From the NCBI RefSeq assembly GCF_009663395.1, contig NZ_QKNW01000001.1, positions 1,426,001-1,490,000 of the forward strand: DNA of 64,000 bases, read 5' to 3'. Numbering within the stretch: position 1 is the first letter of the stretch; the number at the start of each line of letters is the position of its first letter. Position numbers and translations under genes: made by a program. Shown in pieces: positions 35,064 to 44,169 of the stretch. The stretch comes from Halosegnis longus (lineage in GTDB: Archaea; Halobacteriota; Halobacteria; Halobacteriales; Haloarculaceae). The notes beneath the pieces were generated by a model that was given only the letters and a program-made list of their open reading frames with translations, did no database searches and was not told the origin of the DNA.

Positions 35064-37039
35064 CTCTGTTCGGTCTGTCGGTCGGCCCGGTGTTCGCTGA
35101 TGAGCTCCTCCACCATCGACTCGGTCTGTTCCTGCTGGCGCTCGGCTTCCGCCTCGCGCCACCCTTCGAGCACCGTCTCCACCTCCGACTCGTCGGCGAC
35201 GGCGAGTTCATCGATTTCCCGAACCGTCACGTCCTCGGCCGGGCCGTACGGGACGGATTCGGCGTGTAACACTTCCTTCGCCTGCTCCGAGAGCGTCCCG
35301 TTTTTCAGGACGACGCGCGGGTCGATATCGGCAAGCAGTTCGGCCGACGACCGCCCCGCACCCGAGGCGTCACGCAGGAGAATCACGTCGTCCTCGGCGA
35401 GCCCGAAGGAGTCGTCCGCGGCCTCGATGTCGCCGACGGTGAACTGCTCGATTGGCTTGACGGGGACGAGGTCGGTCTCCTCGCCGGCGACGCTGGCGAA
35501 GTTGGAGTGGTCCAGCTTCCAGAGCCGCTTCAGCTGTTCGAGCTTCTTTTCGACCTGTTCGGTCTGTTCGCGTTCGGTTTCCAGTTTCTCCTCCAGACGC
35601 TCGTTCTCGCGGCGGAGCCGCGTCACCTCGCGGCGTTCGCGCGCCTCCCGGCGCTCCTCGCGTCGGGCGGCCGATAGCTCCTCCTCGTACTCCTGCAGCT
35701 CGGCGTCCTTCTGTTCGACCGTCTCCTTCAGGCTCTCGACGTGAGACTCCAGTCGGTCGATGCGGTCGCGCAGGTCGTGAATCTCTTGCTCCTCGGCGGT
35801 GAGTTCGCGAGCGCGGTGTTCGGTGCCCTCCTCGTCGTCCTCCTCGTCGATGACCATCCGGTCGATGACGGCCTCGACCGACGCCTCCTCGCTGAGGACG
35901 GTCGCGGTCACCTCACCGCGGTCGAACTGGGGGGGAATCTTGCGCGCGATGCGCTCGAACTGGTCCGCGTGCGCGTCGAAGGCGAACAGCGCCGCCGCCA
36001 GCGCGTCCCGCTCGTGGTCGTTGTCCCACGACGCCTCCCGGGTCCGGTGTTTCTTCTCGTCGACGGGGAGGTCACGCTCGGGTTCCCACCCCGCCGCGTC
36101 GAACGAGCGGCGGAACTTCTCGACCGTCTCGGGCATCGGCTCCACGTCCGCGGCGACGAGCAGCGGGCGACCGCGCTCGATGAGCCACTCGGTGATGTCG
36201 GCGCGGTCGGCCGTCCGCGTCGAGTACACGTCCAGCGGATTCCCGTCCAGGTCGACGAGCGCGACGGCCGTCGTGGTGCCGGGGTCGATACCGACGATGA
36301 CGTGGTCGCGCCGCTTGACGAGCGGCTCGAACTCGATGCCGTCGCGGCGCTCTCGCTCGATTTCCACGCGCACGTCGCCGCTCCGTGACGACGAGACGGG
36401 AATGTCGCTCGGCTTTGCTTCGACGGTGAAGACGGCCTGTGAGTAGCCGCCGTACTTCTCTGTCACGTCCTGCTCGAAGTCGAGATTCGCGTCCGTCAGT
36501 TGGGCCTCGACCTCGCGGCTCCGCTTGCGGACGTTGCCGTGGATGCGTCTGGTGTAGCGGTCCTGACTCCAGCCGCCCTTCCCGGTCGAGCGGCCGCGTG
36601 CGACCTTCACCTCGGTGCGGTCGGCGAAGGCGGTCACCTCCTGGCCGACGTTCGCGGCCGCGAGCCGCGCGGCCGCCTCGGCCTCCTTGATGGGCTGTTT
36701 CCCGTAGGGGACGCCGTGGCGCTTTGCCACCCGCGAGAGGGGTTCCGGCTGTTGGGCACCGGTCACCTGCACCAGCGTCGTCGCCTCGGGGATGTCGCGC
36801 AAAAATCGGACGAGCGCGTCGGTGTCTTCGGCGAGTTCGTACACGTTGTCCGTCGCGACGATGTCCGGCTGCTCGCGGTCGATGAGCCGGCGGAGCTTCC
36901 GGTACGACACCACGTCCCGGTCGACGTTCTCGCCGTCGAAGGCCACGACCGCGTAGGATGGTGCATCACCGCGGATGTCGCCACTCTGGATATCCACCCC
37001 GAAGATGACGCTGTCGAGCGCGGTGGTGCGTGTGCTCAT
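35060..37039 (-). CDS. DUF460 protein: RNase H-like domains plus coiled coil
   Basis: The 659-residue protein has an N-terminal domain (about 1-130; IFGVDIQSGDIRG), a middle domain with an RNase H-like acidic strand IVGIDPGTTTAVALVDLDG (about 245-263), and a long coiled coil (about 415-520, Glu/Arg-rich). The C-terminal 130 residues are globular (about 525-650). The DPG(T) strand recalls RuvC/YqgF nucleases, so nucleic-acid processing is a likely role, but the family has no firm function. It is divergent from tsr3. Confidence 0.85.
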   Translation of the reverse strand: MSTRTTALDSVIFGVDIQSGDIRGDAPSYAVVAFDGENVDRDVVSYRKLRRLIDREQPDIVATDNVYELAEDTDALVRFLRDIPEATTLVQVTGAQQPEPLSRVAKRHGVPYGKQPIKEAEAAARLAAANVGQEVTAFADRTEVKVARGRSTGKGGWSQDRYTRRIHGNVRKRSREVEAQLTDANLDFEQDVTEKYGGYSQAVFTVEAKPSDIPVSSSRSGDVRVEIERERRDGIEFEPLVKRRDHVIVGIDPGTTTAVALVDLDGNPLDVYSTRTADRADITEWLIERGRPLLVAADVEPMPETVEKFRRSFDAAGWEPERDLPVDEKKHRTREASWDNDHERDALAAALFAFDAHADQFERIARKIPPQFDRGEVTATVLSEEASVEAVIDRMVIDEEDDEEGTEHRARELTAEEQEIHDLRDRIDRLESHVESLKETVEQKDAELQEYEEELSAARREERREARERREVTRLRRENERLEEKLETEREQTEQVEKKLEQLKRLWKLDHSNFASVAGEETDLVPVKPIEQFTVGDIEAADDSFGLAEDDVILLRDASGAGRSSAELLADIDPRVVLKNGTLSEQAKEVLHAESVPYGPAEDVTVREIDELAVADESEVETVLEGWREAEAERQQEQTESMVEELISEHRADRQTEQS

Positions 37040-37121
37040 GGAGACGGTTGGTCTGTCGCCCGAATAAATCTCTTGGCGGGCCACGCGAGCGACTTTTGCC
37101 GGCGCGCACCCGAGCGGGAGT

Positions 37122-37619
37122 GTGGACTTACACGTCCGGTACGAGGGCGACGACGACCCCGAGAAGTGTACGGCCCGGAAGCTCGCCCGCTTCGATATGA
37201 CGACGCTCCACGACTCCCCCCGGAGCGTGCCCCCGGGCGTCGTGCTCGACCCCCACGCTGAGCGAGCGCTCTCGCCCGCCGACGAGACGGACGTGCTCGT
37301 CGCGCTCGACTGCTCGTGGGAGACCGCCGACGCCGAGGCGTTCCAACTCGACGGGCCACACCGTGCGCTCCCGTTTCTCGTCGCCGGCAACCCCGTCAGC
37401 CACGGCCGTCCGTTCCGGCTCAACACCGCCGAGGCCTTTGCCGCCGGCTGTTACATCCTCGGCGAGCAGGAACAGGCCGAGCAAATCATGAGCAAGTTCC
37501 GGTGGGGCCACACCTTCCTCGAACTGAACCAGGAACCCCTCCGTCGGTACGCGAACTGTGCAGACTCCAGCGAGGTCGTCGCCGTCCAACAGGAGTATCT
37601 CGACCTCGCGGACGACTAG
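37122..37619 (+). CDS. tsr3: Tsr3: 16S rRNA aminocarboxypropyltransferase
   Basis: The 165-residue protein transfers the aminocarboxypropyl group of SAM to a uridine of the small-subunit rRNA (acp3U-type). Typical blocks are [11 protein letters not shown] (about 15-25), LDCSWETAD (about 63-71), [28 protein letters not shown]-type and [19 protein letters not shown]. The start is a GTG at 37122. It joins Rio1, Dim2-like and L40e genes in the same region. Confidence 0.92.
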   Translation: MDLHVRYEGDDDPEKCTARKLARFDMTTLHDSPRSVPPGVVLDPHAERALSPADETDVLVALDCSWETADAEAFQLDGPHRALPFLVAGNPVSHGRPFRLNTAEAFAAGCYILGEQEQAEQIMSKFRWGHTFLELNQEPLRRYANCADSSEVVAVQQEYLDLADD

Positions 37620-38632
37620 CGGCCGAACCCTTCCGGCGGGTCCAACGGACTGGTCGGGAGCGACCCGCTCGCCTCGGGGTCGTTGTACCTCCCCGGAGCC
37701 ACGTCGTTCGGCCCGTCGGGGTAGGCGACCGACGCCAGCGTCTGGATGTGGTCGCGACCGACGCCGAGTTCGAACTGCCCGCCGCCGTACAGCGTCAGGT
37801 CGAGTCTATCGGCCAAATCGAGGGTGTCGAACAGCGATTCGACCGTCCCGAACCGGGAGGGTTTGATGTTCAACACGGACGGCTCGAAGGGGAGCGCCTG
37901 CACCGACGGGACGCCCGTAATCGGATAATCCCACGCGACGCGCTCCGTCTCCCGCTCTACGATGTCCATCGTCTCGCCGGTGACAGCGGGGTCTTCGACG
38001 ATCGCGTCGGGGAACGTCTCGAAGACGCGCTCGTAGAAGTCGGCGGACGGCTCCGTATCGACCTCGGTTCCCTCGTACAACCCCTTCAGGTCGAGCACGC
38101 GCACGCGGTCGAGGTCGGCCAACCGCTCCAGTAGCGCGTCGTCCCACTCGAGGGTCGGGTCGAGTTTGAACTCGGCGTCGGGATTCGAATCCAGTAGCGA
38201 CTCGATGCGGTCGAAGCTGTCGAGCCGCGTCGAGACGACGAATCTGACCGGCTCCGCTTGGGTATCGAGCGCCTCGGCGAGCGTCATCTCGGCCTGCGAC
38301 AGCCCCAAGTCGAGGGCCGCAGACTCGAAGGCCCACTGTCGGAACGCTGGCGCGTGGTGTTGGGACGGGTCGTCGGGCCAGAGGTCGGCGTCGTCGATGG
38401 CGTCCGAGAGCCCGTCGAACTCCCACTCGCCGGTGAGGTTCGGCCGGGGGTAGTTGGCGTGATCCTCGGCCTCGTAACACACGTCCTCGCCGCGGCCGAT
38501 ACAGCCGTCACCGGAGAGTTCGACCGTGGTCGTGACGCGGGTGAAGCCGCTCGACACGTCGCGTTCGCGACGCGAGAGCGTGAGCGAGTCAACAGTGACG
38601 GGCAGCGAGTCGACCATCGCGTAGCGGCGCAT
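37616..38632 (-). CDS. Enolase-superfamily-like protein with incomplete active site
   Basis: The 338-residue protein resembles o-succinylbenzoate synthase/mandelate racemase enzymes. [19 protein letters not shown] and IVEDPAV align with the barrel strands that carry the lysine and the first two metal ligands, and LNIKPSRFG with the second lysine. The third metal ligand (usually DE after the P-I motif) appears absent: the sequence reads [12 protein letters not shown]. It may have lost or changed activity. The start is either 38632 or the ATG 15 bp later. Confidence 0.75.
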   Translation of the reverse strand: MRRYAMVDSLPVTVDSLTLSRRERDVSSGFTRVTTTVELSGDGCIGRGEDVCYEAEDHANYPRPNLTGEWEFDGLSDAIDDADLWPDDPSQHHAPAFRQWAFESAALDLGLSQAEMTLAEALDTQAEPVRFVVSTRLDSFDRIESLLDSNPDAEFKLDPTLEWDDALLERLADLDRVRVLDLKGLYEGTEVDTEPSADFYERVFETFPDAIVEDPAVTGETMDIVERETERVAWDYPITGVPSVQALPFEPSVLNIKPSRFGTVESLFDTLDLADRLDLTLYGGGQFELGVGRDHIQTLASVAYPDGPNDVAPGRYNDPEASGSLPTSPLDPPEGFGR

Positions 38633-38654
38633 ATCCGGATGGGAGACTCGGAAA

Positions 38655-38661
38655 GGTTTAA
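38655..38661 (+). promoter_or_regulatory. TATA box of the L40e gene
   Basis: GGTTTAA lies 25-31 bp before the ATG at 38686. Confidence 0.5.
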
Positions 38662-38685
38662 CCGCGCGGTTCCGATACATCTGGC

Positions 38686-38835
38686 ATGGCCAGTTTCGAG
38701 GAAGCGGAAGCACGCACGCTGGAGAAGATGATCTGCATGCGGTGTAACGCGCGCAACGCACAGCGCGCCGACCGCTGTCGAAAGTGTGGCTACAAGAAGC
38801 TCCGTCCGAAGGCGAAGGAACGCCGCGCCGCGTAA
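38686..38835 (+). CDS. rpl40e: Large-subunit ribosomal protein L40e
   Basis: A 49-residue zinc ribbon protein of the large ribosomal subunit. It shows the two CXXC knuckles MRCNAR and CRKCGYKK (C17, C20, C31, C34), followed by a basic tail [10 protein letters not shown]. This composition is unusual for the acidic proteome and expected for a ribosomal protein. It has its own promoter and reads away from the enolase-like gene. Confidence 0.95.
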   Translation: MASFEEAEARTLEKMICMRCNARNAQRADRCRKCGYKKLRPKAKERRAA

Positions 38836-38915
38836 TCCGCGTTCTTCTCCGCGCTTTTCCGGCCGACAGCGACGCCACCGAACCCCTTTTGCGCCGCCCC
38901 CGAGAACCGCAGGGC

Positions 38916-39263
38916 GTGAACGCCGTCGAGGAGTGGCAGGCCGAACTTGACACAGCGGGGGAGCTCACCCCCGAGATAGTCGATGCCATCCTCTCGACGC
39001 ACGGCGAGCGCGGCGCGAAGGCGATCGAGGCCGTCGCCGAGGCGCGCGTCAAGGAGTACAACGACTTCACCGTCGTCGTGGGCCACTCCGAGGAGCACGT
39101 CGTCGAGGACGGCGGCTGTCAGTGTCGCGACGCCCAGTACAACCTCGACCCCGACGACCCGACCGAACGCTGCTGGCACGCGCTCGCGGTCGCCATCGCC
39201 CAGCGCGTGGACGAGGTCGACCGCCACGACATGTGGTACTCCGACGTGCGCGAGTTTCTGTAG
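38916..39263 (+). CDS. Small SWIM-type zinc finger protein
   Basis: The 115-residue protein starts at a GTG (38916). Residues about 62-85 match a SWIM finger: CQCRDAQ, then 15 residues, then CWHALA (pattern C-x-C-x(n)-C-x-H). SWIM fingers bind DNA or proteins. The rest is helical with an EVAEARVKEYNDF-like run. The frame extends back into L40e but the GTG is preferred, with T-rich CCTTTTGC 25 bp upstream as a possible promoter. Confidence 0.75.
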   Translation: MNAVEEWQAELDTAGELTPEIVDAILSTHGERGAKAIEAVAEARVKEYNDFTVVVGHSEEHVVEDGGCQCRDAQYNLDPDDPTERCWHALAVAIAQRVDEVDRHDMWYSDVREFL

Positions 39264-39305
39264 CGTGAACGGTGGACTTTCGCCGCCCACGCGCGTAGCA
39301 CGGGT

Positions 39306-40010
39306 ATGGAAATCCCACAGACGGTGCGAGACGCCCTCGCCGACGTTCCTGTCGACGGAGCGACGGCACTGGAGGCCGGAGCCGGCGTCGGCAATGGGAC
39401 GGCCGGCCTCGTCGACGCCGGCGCGGCGCCGGTGTACGCCGTCACCGACCATCCCGACCACGCTGCCGGAGTCCGCGAGCGCGTCCCCGAGGCCGAGGTA
39501 GTGGAGTCCGACCTCCAGTCGATTCCGCTCGACGACGACAGCGTCGACGTGATTCTCGCTCACGGGCTGTTCAACGTCCTGACCAACGAGGAGGCGGCTG
39601 CTATCGCGGCCGAGTTCACCCGCGTGGCCGCGCCCGGGGCGTGGCTGCTCGTGGACGACTACGACCCGATGCCGGAACACGCGCCGATTCGCCGGCTGTT
39701 CGGCGTCGAGAACGCCATCGCCGAACTCGTGGACGGTCGCCCCGCGTACGTCTTCCACCCCGAGGCCGGTCTCCGGCAGCTGTTTGCCGGCCACGGCTGG
39801 GACCACGAGCGCACGAAGTCGCTGTTGGAGCCGGTGCCGTGGCCCGAGGAACTGTTCGAGGCACACCTCGACGCCGCACGGCGGAGCGCCGAACCGCTCG
39901 ACGACGCACTCGCGGAGCCGCTGCTCGCGGAGGCTGAATCGCTACTGGAGGACGCGCCGTCACCGACGAGCCGGATGTACAGCCTGGGGCTGCGTCACTC
40001 GACGCAGTAG
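39306..40010 (+). CDS. Class I SAM-dependent methyltransferase
   Basis: The 234-residue protein has the SAM loop ALEAGAGVGNGTAGL (about 20-34), an acidic motif II EVVESDLQSIPLDDDSVDVILAHG and a motif IV-like LLVDDYDPMP. Substrate unknown. Its end overlaps that of hisH by 16 nt in convergent direction. Confidence 0.85.
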   Translation: MEIPQTVRDALADVPVDGATALEAGAGVGNGTAGLVDAGAAPVYAVTDHPDHAAGVRERVPEAEVVESDLQSIPLDDDSVDVILAHGLFNVLTNEEAAAIAAEFTRVAAPGAWLLVDDYDPMPEHAPIRRLFGVENAIAELVDGRPAYVFHPEAGLRQLFAGHGWDHERTKSLLEPVPWPEELFEAHLDAARRSAEPLDDALAEPLLAEAESLLEDAPSPTSRMYSLGLRHSTQ

Positions 40011-40636
40011 TCGACGAAGTTGCGGAGAATCCGGAGCCCCGTCTCGCCGGACTTCTCGGGGTGGAACTGCGTGCCGAAGACGTTGCCCGCCTCGTTCGCG
40101 ACGATAGCCGGGAAGTCGATGCCGTAGTCGGTCTCGGCGACCACTGCCCGTTCGTCGTCGGGGTCGGCGTAGTAGGAGTGGACGAAGTAGGCGTACTCGC
40201 CGTCGATACCCGCCGTGACGGGGTGGTCGCGCTCGACGGACAGCTCGTTCCACCCCATGTGTGGAATCTTCTGCCCCTCGGCGAAGCGGCGATTTCGCCC
40301 CGGAATCAGGTCCAGACCCTCCACGTCGCCCTGGCCCTCCTTGTCGGCCTCCTCACTCGACGTGAGCAGCATCTGCATGCCGAGACAGATGCCGAAGAGC
40401 GGTCGACCCTCCTCGGCGTACGCGACGAGACCGTCGCGAATCGAGGCGGCGTTTTCCATCCCCTCGGCGAATGCACCGACGCCCGGAAGGACGACGCCGT
40501 CGGCGGCGTGGAACCGCTCGGGGTCGTCGCTGATGGTGACGCTCGCGCCCGCGCGCTCGAGTCCGCGGGTGGCAGAGCGGAGATTCCCCAGTCCGTAGTC
40601 GACGAGGACGATGTCGGCCGTCGTTTGGACGCTCAT
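39995..40636 (-). CDS. hisH: Imidazole glycerol phosphate synthase, glutaminase subunit
   Basis: The subunit supplies ammonia from glutamine to HisF in histidine synthesis. The 213-residue class I glutaminase has DYGLGNLRSA near the start, the nucleophile cysteine in LFGICLGMQML (about C83), and the His/Glu pair in TQFHPEKSG. No other his genes are in the window, so the pathway is dispersed, as usual for haloarchaea. Confidence 0.96.
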   Translation of the reverse strand: MSVQTTADIVLVDYGLGNLRSATRGLERAGASVTISDDPERFHAADGVVLPGVGAFAEGMENAASIRDGLVAYAEEGRPLFGICLGMQMLLTSSEEADKEGQGDVEGLDLIPGRNRRFAEGQKIPHMGWNELSVERDHPVTAGIDGEYAYFVHSYYADPDDERAVVAETDYGIDFPAIVANEAGNVFGTQFHPEKSGETGLRILRNFVDYCVE

Positions 40637-40732
40637 ACCCTCCGTTGGCGGCGGGGGGAGAAGTCGGTTTTCCTCCACCTGTCGGCCGTGAGCATACACG
40701 ATTGTGCGCATCTATATCGAACTAATAGCAAC

Positions 40733-40740
40733 ATTTAACA
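40733..40740 (+). promoter_or_regulatory. TATA box of the phnDCE operon
   Basis: ATTTAACA lies 31-38 bp before the ATG at 40771. The region between 40700 and 40745 is unusually AT-rich for this genome. Confidence 0.45.
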
Positions 40741-40770
40741 TAGCGGTGTCCAACCGTTAGTTGAATTCCG

Positions 40771-41709
40771 ATGACGAATCGGCGCACCTTCCTCAAATCC
40801 GCGGGCATCGCTGGCACAGTTGGACTTACCGGCCTCAGTGGCTGTATCGGATCGTTCGGCTCCGACCCGTTCAACGACGGGACGATCCAGTTCCTCATGT
40901 CGCCGACCGAACCACAAGAGCAGATGCGTGCACAGTACACGCCGGTCCGAAATCAGCTCAGCGAGTCGATCGACATGGCCGACGAGGTCACCATCGACTA
41001 CGCGGCCGACTACTCCGCGACGCTGAACGCGCTGGACTCCCAGACGGCCGACGTTGCAGAGACCGGCCCGTTCGCGGCCGCGCTCGGCGTCAACAACGAC
41101 CAGGCGGAAATCGTCCTCCAGCGGCGGGCCTACGGCGGCTGGACCTACCGCTCCATCATCATCACGCGCGACGGCACGGACATCTCCTCGCTGGAGGACC
41201 TCGAAGGCCGCGACGTGGCCTTCGCCGACCCGCTGTCGGCGTCCGGGTCGCTGTACCCGCTGTTCATGCTGCAGGAGGCCGGCATCTCCGTACCGGACTC
41301 GCCGGGCAGCCCGTCGGGCGCTGACTTCAACCCGACGTGGTCGAGCCACGCGAGCGCGCTCGAAGCGCTCCAGACCGAGCAGGCCGACGCGGCCGGTGTC
41401 GGCTACTTCATCGCCTCCGGCGACAACGAGGACGACCTCGCAGACGGGCTCCAGCTCGTCGATGAACGGACGGGTATCCCGCGTGCGCCCATCGTCGTGA
41501 GCCCACAGCTCACCGACGAGGAGCAGACCGCGATTACCGAGGCGTTCACGAGCGCACCGAACACGATGTACTACGGCGAAGACGGCGAGGAGGGGACGGA
41601 AGACGACATCTGGTTCGACGGCGTCCGTCCGGCGACGGTCGACGACTACCAGCAGGTCATCGACCTCGCCGACTCGCTCGGCTACGGCCAGGACGTCTTC
41701 GAGTCCTGA
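40771..41709 (+). CDS. phnD: Phosphonate/phosphate-type ABC transporter substrate-binding lipoprotein (PhnD family)
   Basis: The 312-residue protein has a twin-arginine motif (NRRTFLK) and a lipobox (LSGC), so it is exported folded and anchored by lipid at the membrane. The PhnD-type fold is shown by IQFLMSPTEPQEQMRAQYTPV, VAETGPFAAALG and AFADPLSASGSLYPLFML. PhnD relatives bind phosphonates, phosphite or phosphate. No C-P lyase or phosphonatase gene is nearby, so the ligand is open. Confidence 0.9.
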   Translation: MTNRRTFLKSAGIAGTVGLTGLSGCIGSFGSDPFNDGTIQFLMSPTEPQEQMRAQYTPVRNQLSESIDMADEVTIDYAADYSATLNALDSQTADVAETGPFAAALGVNNDQAEIVLQRRAYGGWTYRSIIITRDGTDISSLEDLEGRDVAFADPLSASGSLYPLFMLQEAGISVPDSPGSPSGADFNPTWSSHASALEALQTEQADAAGVGYFIASGDNEDDLADGLQLVDERTGIPRAPIVVSPQLTDEEQTAITEAFTSAPNTMYYGEDGEEGTEDDIWFDGVRPATVDDYQQVIDLADSLGYGQDVFES

Positions 41710-41726
41710 GCCGCGAAACGCGCGGC
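41710..41726 (+). terminator. Hairpin between phnD and phnC
   Basis: GCCGCG and CGCGGC flank a 5-nt loop directly after the phnD stop, followed by six As. It may stabilise or end the phnD transcript, leaving less mRNA for phnC and phnE. Confidence 0.4.
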
Positions 41727-41780
41727 AAAAAAGCACAGCATTTTGACTACTGAGGTTACCACGTTACGATAGAGACAAGA

Positions 41781-42545
41781 ATGGCGACAGTTACAGCATC
41801 GGGGCTCACCAAGGTTTACGGCGAGGACACGGTCGCGCTGGACGACGTGTCCTTCGAACTCGAAGACGGTGAGTTCGTCGTCCTACTGGGCCCCTCCGGT
41901 GCGGGAAAGTCGACGTTGCTTCGAATTTTGAACGGACTGACGCAGCCGACGGAGGGGACGCTCGAAATCGGCGGCGAGGAGGTGACCGGCACGCGCTCGG
42001 ACGTGGCGATGGTGTTCCAGATGCATTATCTGGTCGAGTCGATGAGCGCCTACCGCAACTCGCTGACGGGCGCGCTCAACCGGACGGAGACGGTCGACAG
42101 CGTCATCTCGAACTACGAGGAAGCCGACAAGGACCTCGCGCTGGAGGCGCTCGACACGGTCGGACTGCTCGATGAGGCCGACCAGCGCGCCGGCTCCATG
42201 TCCGGCGGCCAACAGCAGCGCGTCGGCATCGCCCGTGCGCTCACGCAGAACCCCGAACTCCTGCTCGCCGACGAGCCGGTCGCGAGTCTCGACCCCAAGG
42301 CCGCACAGGAGGTCATGCGGTATCTGAAGCTGGCCGCAGACGACCGCGATTTGACCTCGGTCGTCTCGCTCCACCAGGTCAACATCGCCCGCGAGTTCGG
42401 CGAGCGGTTCCTCGGACTCCGCGACGGCGAGGTGGTCTTCGACGGCGGCAAAGAGGACCTGACGATGGACGTGGTCGACCGCATCTACTACGGCGACGGT
42501 GACGAGGAGAGCGAGACCGGCGTCGAACACCTGGCTGAAACGTAA
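41781..42545 (+). CDS. phnC: Phosphonate-type ABC transporter ATP-binding protein
   Basis: The 254-residue ATPase has Walker A GPSGAGKS (37-44), the signature MSGGQQQRVGIARAL, and Walker B LLADEPVASLDP. The region FQMHYLVESMSAYRNSLTGAL is typical of PhnC. It powers import with PhnD and PhnE. It is followed by phnE after 2 nt. Confidence 0.94.
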   Translation: MATVTASGLTKVYGEDTVALDDVSFELEDGEFVVLLGPSGAGKSTLLRILNGLTQPTEGTLEIGGEEVTGTRSDVAMVFQMHYLVESMSAYRNSLTGALNRTETVDSVISNYEEADKDLALEALDTVGLLDEADQRAGSMSGGQQQRVGIARALTQNPELLLADEPVASLDPKAAQEVMRYLKLAADDRDLTSVVSLHQVNIAREFGERFLGLRDGEVVFDGGKEDLTMDVVDRIYYGDGDEESETGVEHLAET

Positions 42546-42547
42546 TC

Positions 42548-43558
42548 ATGGCAACAAGCGACATTCAAAACGTCAAGGAGCGAATCGAGAGTCAACAGCT
42601 GGTCCGGCGCATTCTGGGCTTTTTCGGTCTCTTCGTCATCCTCGGATTGACCACGCTGGGGATGGTGTACGTCGAGTTCACGCTGGCGCAGTTCATCCAG
42701 CAGTTCCCTATCTGGCTCGACAGCGTCTCCCGGTTCCTCCAGCCCGACTTTATCGACCTGACGCTCGCCACCCGCCAGGAGGGAATCGGCGGGCTCGGCG
42801 CAATCTGGTACACGCTTACCAATCCGTGGACGATTGTCGAGGCTGCCGGCCAGACCCAACTCAGCGGGAGTCTGCTCGTCCCGGCCGCCATCACGACAAT
42901 CATCGTCGGCTTCACCGGAACCGTCCTCGGCTTCCCGCTCGCGCTCCTGTTTGGCGTGCTCGGCTCCGAGCGCGTGACGCCGTTCCCGTTCAACTTCATC
43001 TTCCGTGGCACGATGTCCGCGATTCGCTCGGTGCCGGCGCTGGTGTGGGTGTTCATCTACATCGCCCTGTTCGGCATCTCTGAGAAGTCGGCCATCATCG
43101 CTATCGCGACCGACACCATCGGGAACCTCGGTCGCCTCTTCACCGACGAACTCGAGGAAATCGACGACGGCCCAATCGAGGCCATCTCCTCGACGGGTGC
43201 CGGCCGGGCACAGACGGTCATCTTCGGTATGCTCTCGCAGGTGTCCACCTCTTTCATCGCGTGGACGCTGTACGTGCTCGAAATCAACACCCGCATCGCC
43301 ATCTCGCTCGGCGTCGTCGGTGCCGGCGGGCTGGGACAGTACATCAAGCTGAAACTCCAGTTCGGCAGCGACCAGGCGTACGCCGCGGCCGCCGCCGGAC
43401 TCATCATGGTGATGCTCATCGTCGTCAGCGTCGAACTCATCTCCTCGCGCATCCGCGCCCGGTTGCGCCCCGGCGAGGACACCGGTAAGGGCCTCGTCGA
43501 GACCGTCCGCGGGCTGTTCGACGGGAACAAGTGGCTCGGCCGCACCGACACGAACTAG
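42548..43558 (+). CDS. phnE: Phosphonate-type ABC transporter permease
   Basis: The 336-residue protein has about six membrane helices. PhnE-type loops include FRGTMSAIRSVPALVWVFIY and SISTGAGRAQTVIFG-like (SSTGAGRAQTVIFGML) and ELEEIDDGPIEAI, the coupling helix region facing PhnC. The periplasmic region at about 65-110 is larger than in many homologues. Only one permease gene is present, so a homodimer is likely. Confidence 0.92.
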   Translation: MATSDIQNVKERIESQQLVRRILGFFGLFVILGLTTLGMVYVEFTLAQFIQQFPIWLDSVSRFLQPDFIDLTLATRQEGIGGLGAIWYTLTNPWTIVEAAGQTQLSGSLLVPAAITTIIVGFTGTVLGFPLALLFGVLGSERVTPFPFNFIFRGTMSAIRSVPALVWVFIYIALFGISEKSAIIAIATDTIGNLGRLFTDELEEIDDGPIEAISSTGAGRAQTVIFGMLSQVSTSFIAWTLYVLEINTRIAISLGVVGAGGLGQYIKLKLQFGSDQAYAAAAAGLIMVMLIVVSVELISSRIRARLRPGEDTGKGLVETVRGLFDGNKWLGRTDTN

Positions 43559-43559
43559 C

Positions 43560-44147
43560 TCAGTAGTCGCCGAGTCGGGACTGTCCCGACTCGCTGTCGC
43601 CGACGCCCGCGAGCTCGGCCGCGCGGGCAATCGCCGTCTCGAACGTCTCTTCCTGACTTCGATCGTACAGCGTCGCCGCCGGATGCACGGAGACGAGCAG
43701 CCGGTAGGCAGACTCGCCGACCCGCACGTCGAACAGGTCGCCGGCTTCGTCCGTCACGCCGACCGACCGCCCGAGCAGGTGCTCGGAGGGGACCTTTCCG
43801 AGCGTGACGACGAGTTCGGGGTCGAGCCGCTCGATTTCCGTCTCCAGATACTTGCGGCAGTTGTCGAGTTCGCCCGTCGTCGGGTCCCGGTTGTCCGGCG
43901 GGCGACAGCGCACGCAGTTGGTGATGCGCACGTCGCCGCGAGCGAGCCCCGCATCGCGGAGCGCGTCGTCGAGCACCGTCCCCGAGCGGCCGACGAACGG
44001 CTCGCCCTGTTCGTCCTCGTTCGCGCCCGGTCCCTCGCCGACGAACAGCAGGTCCGCGTCCGCCGGGCCGACGCCGTTGACGATGCGCGAGCGCGACGCA
44101 CACAGCTCCGGACAGCGTTCACACGCCGTCACGTCCAGTCCGTCCAT
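43560..44147 (-). CDS. udg: Uracil-DNA glycosylase, family 4 (iron-sulfur)
   Basis: The enzyme cuts uracil from DNA after cytosine deamination. The 195-residue protein has the iron-sulfur cysteines C9/C12 with C78/C81/C97 nearby, motif A GEGPGANEDEQGEPFVG and motif B VHPAATLYDRS. The start at 44147 (MDGLDVTACERCPELC) gives the family N-terminus. It forms a group with the DUF99 gene 22 nt upstream. Confidence 0.93.
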   Translation of the reverse strand: MDGLDVTACERCPELCASRSRIVNGVGPADADLLFVGEGPGANEDEQGEPFVGRSGTVLDDALRDAGLARGDVRITNCVRCRPPDNRDPTTGELDNCRKYLETEIERLDPELVVTLGKVPSEHLLGRSVGVTDEAGDLFDVRVGESAYRLLVSVHPAATLYDRSQEETFETAIARAAELAGVGDSESGQSRLGDY

Positions 44148-44169
44148 ACCGACTGCACGCGACCCGCAG

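Noticed and set aside
39995-40010. Overlap of a methyltransferase and hisH as a possible antisense regulation
   Set aside because: A 16-nt convergent overlap is common in this compact genome and no further sign of regulation is visible.
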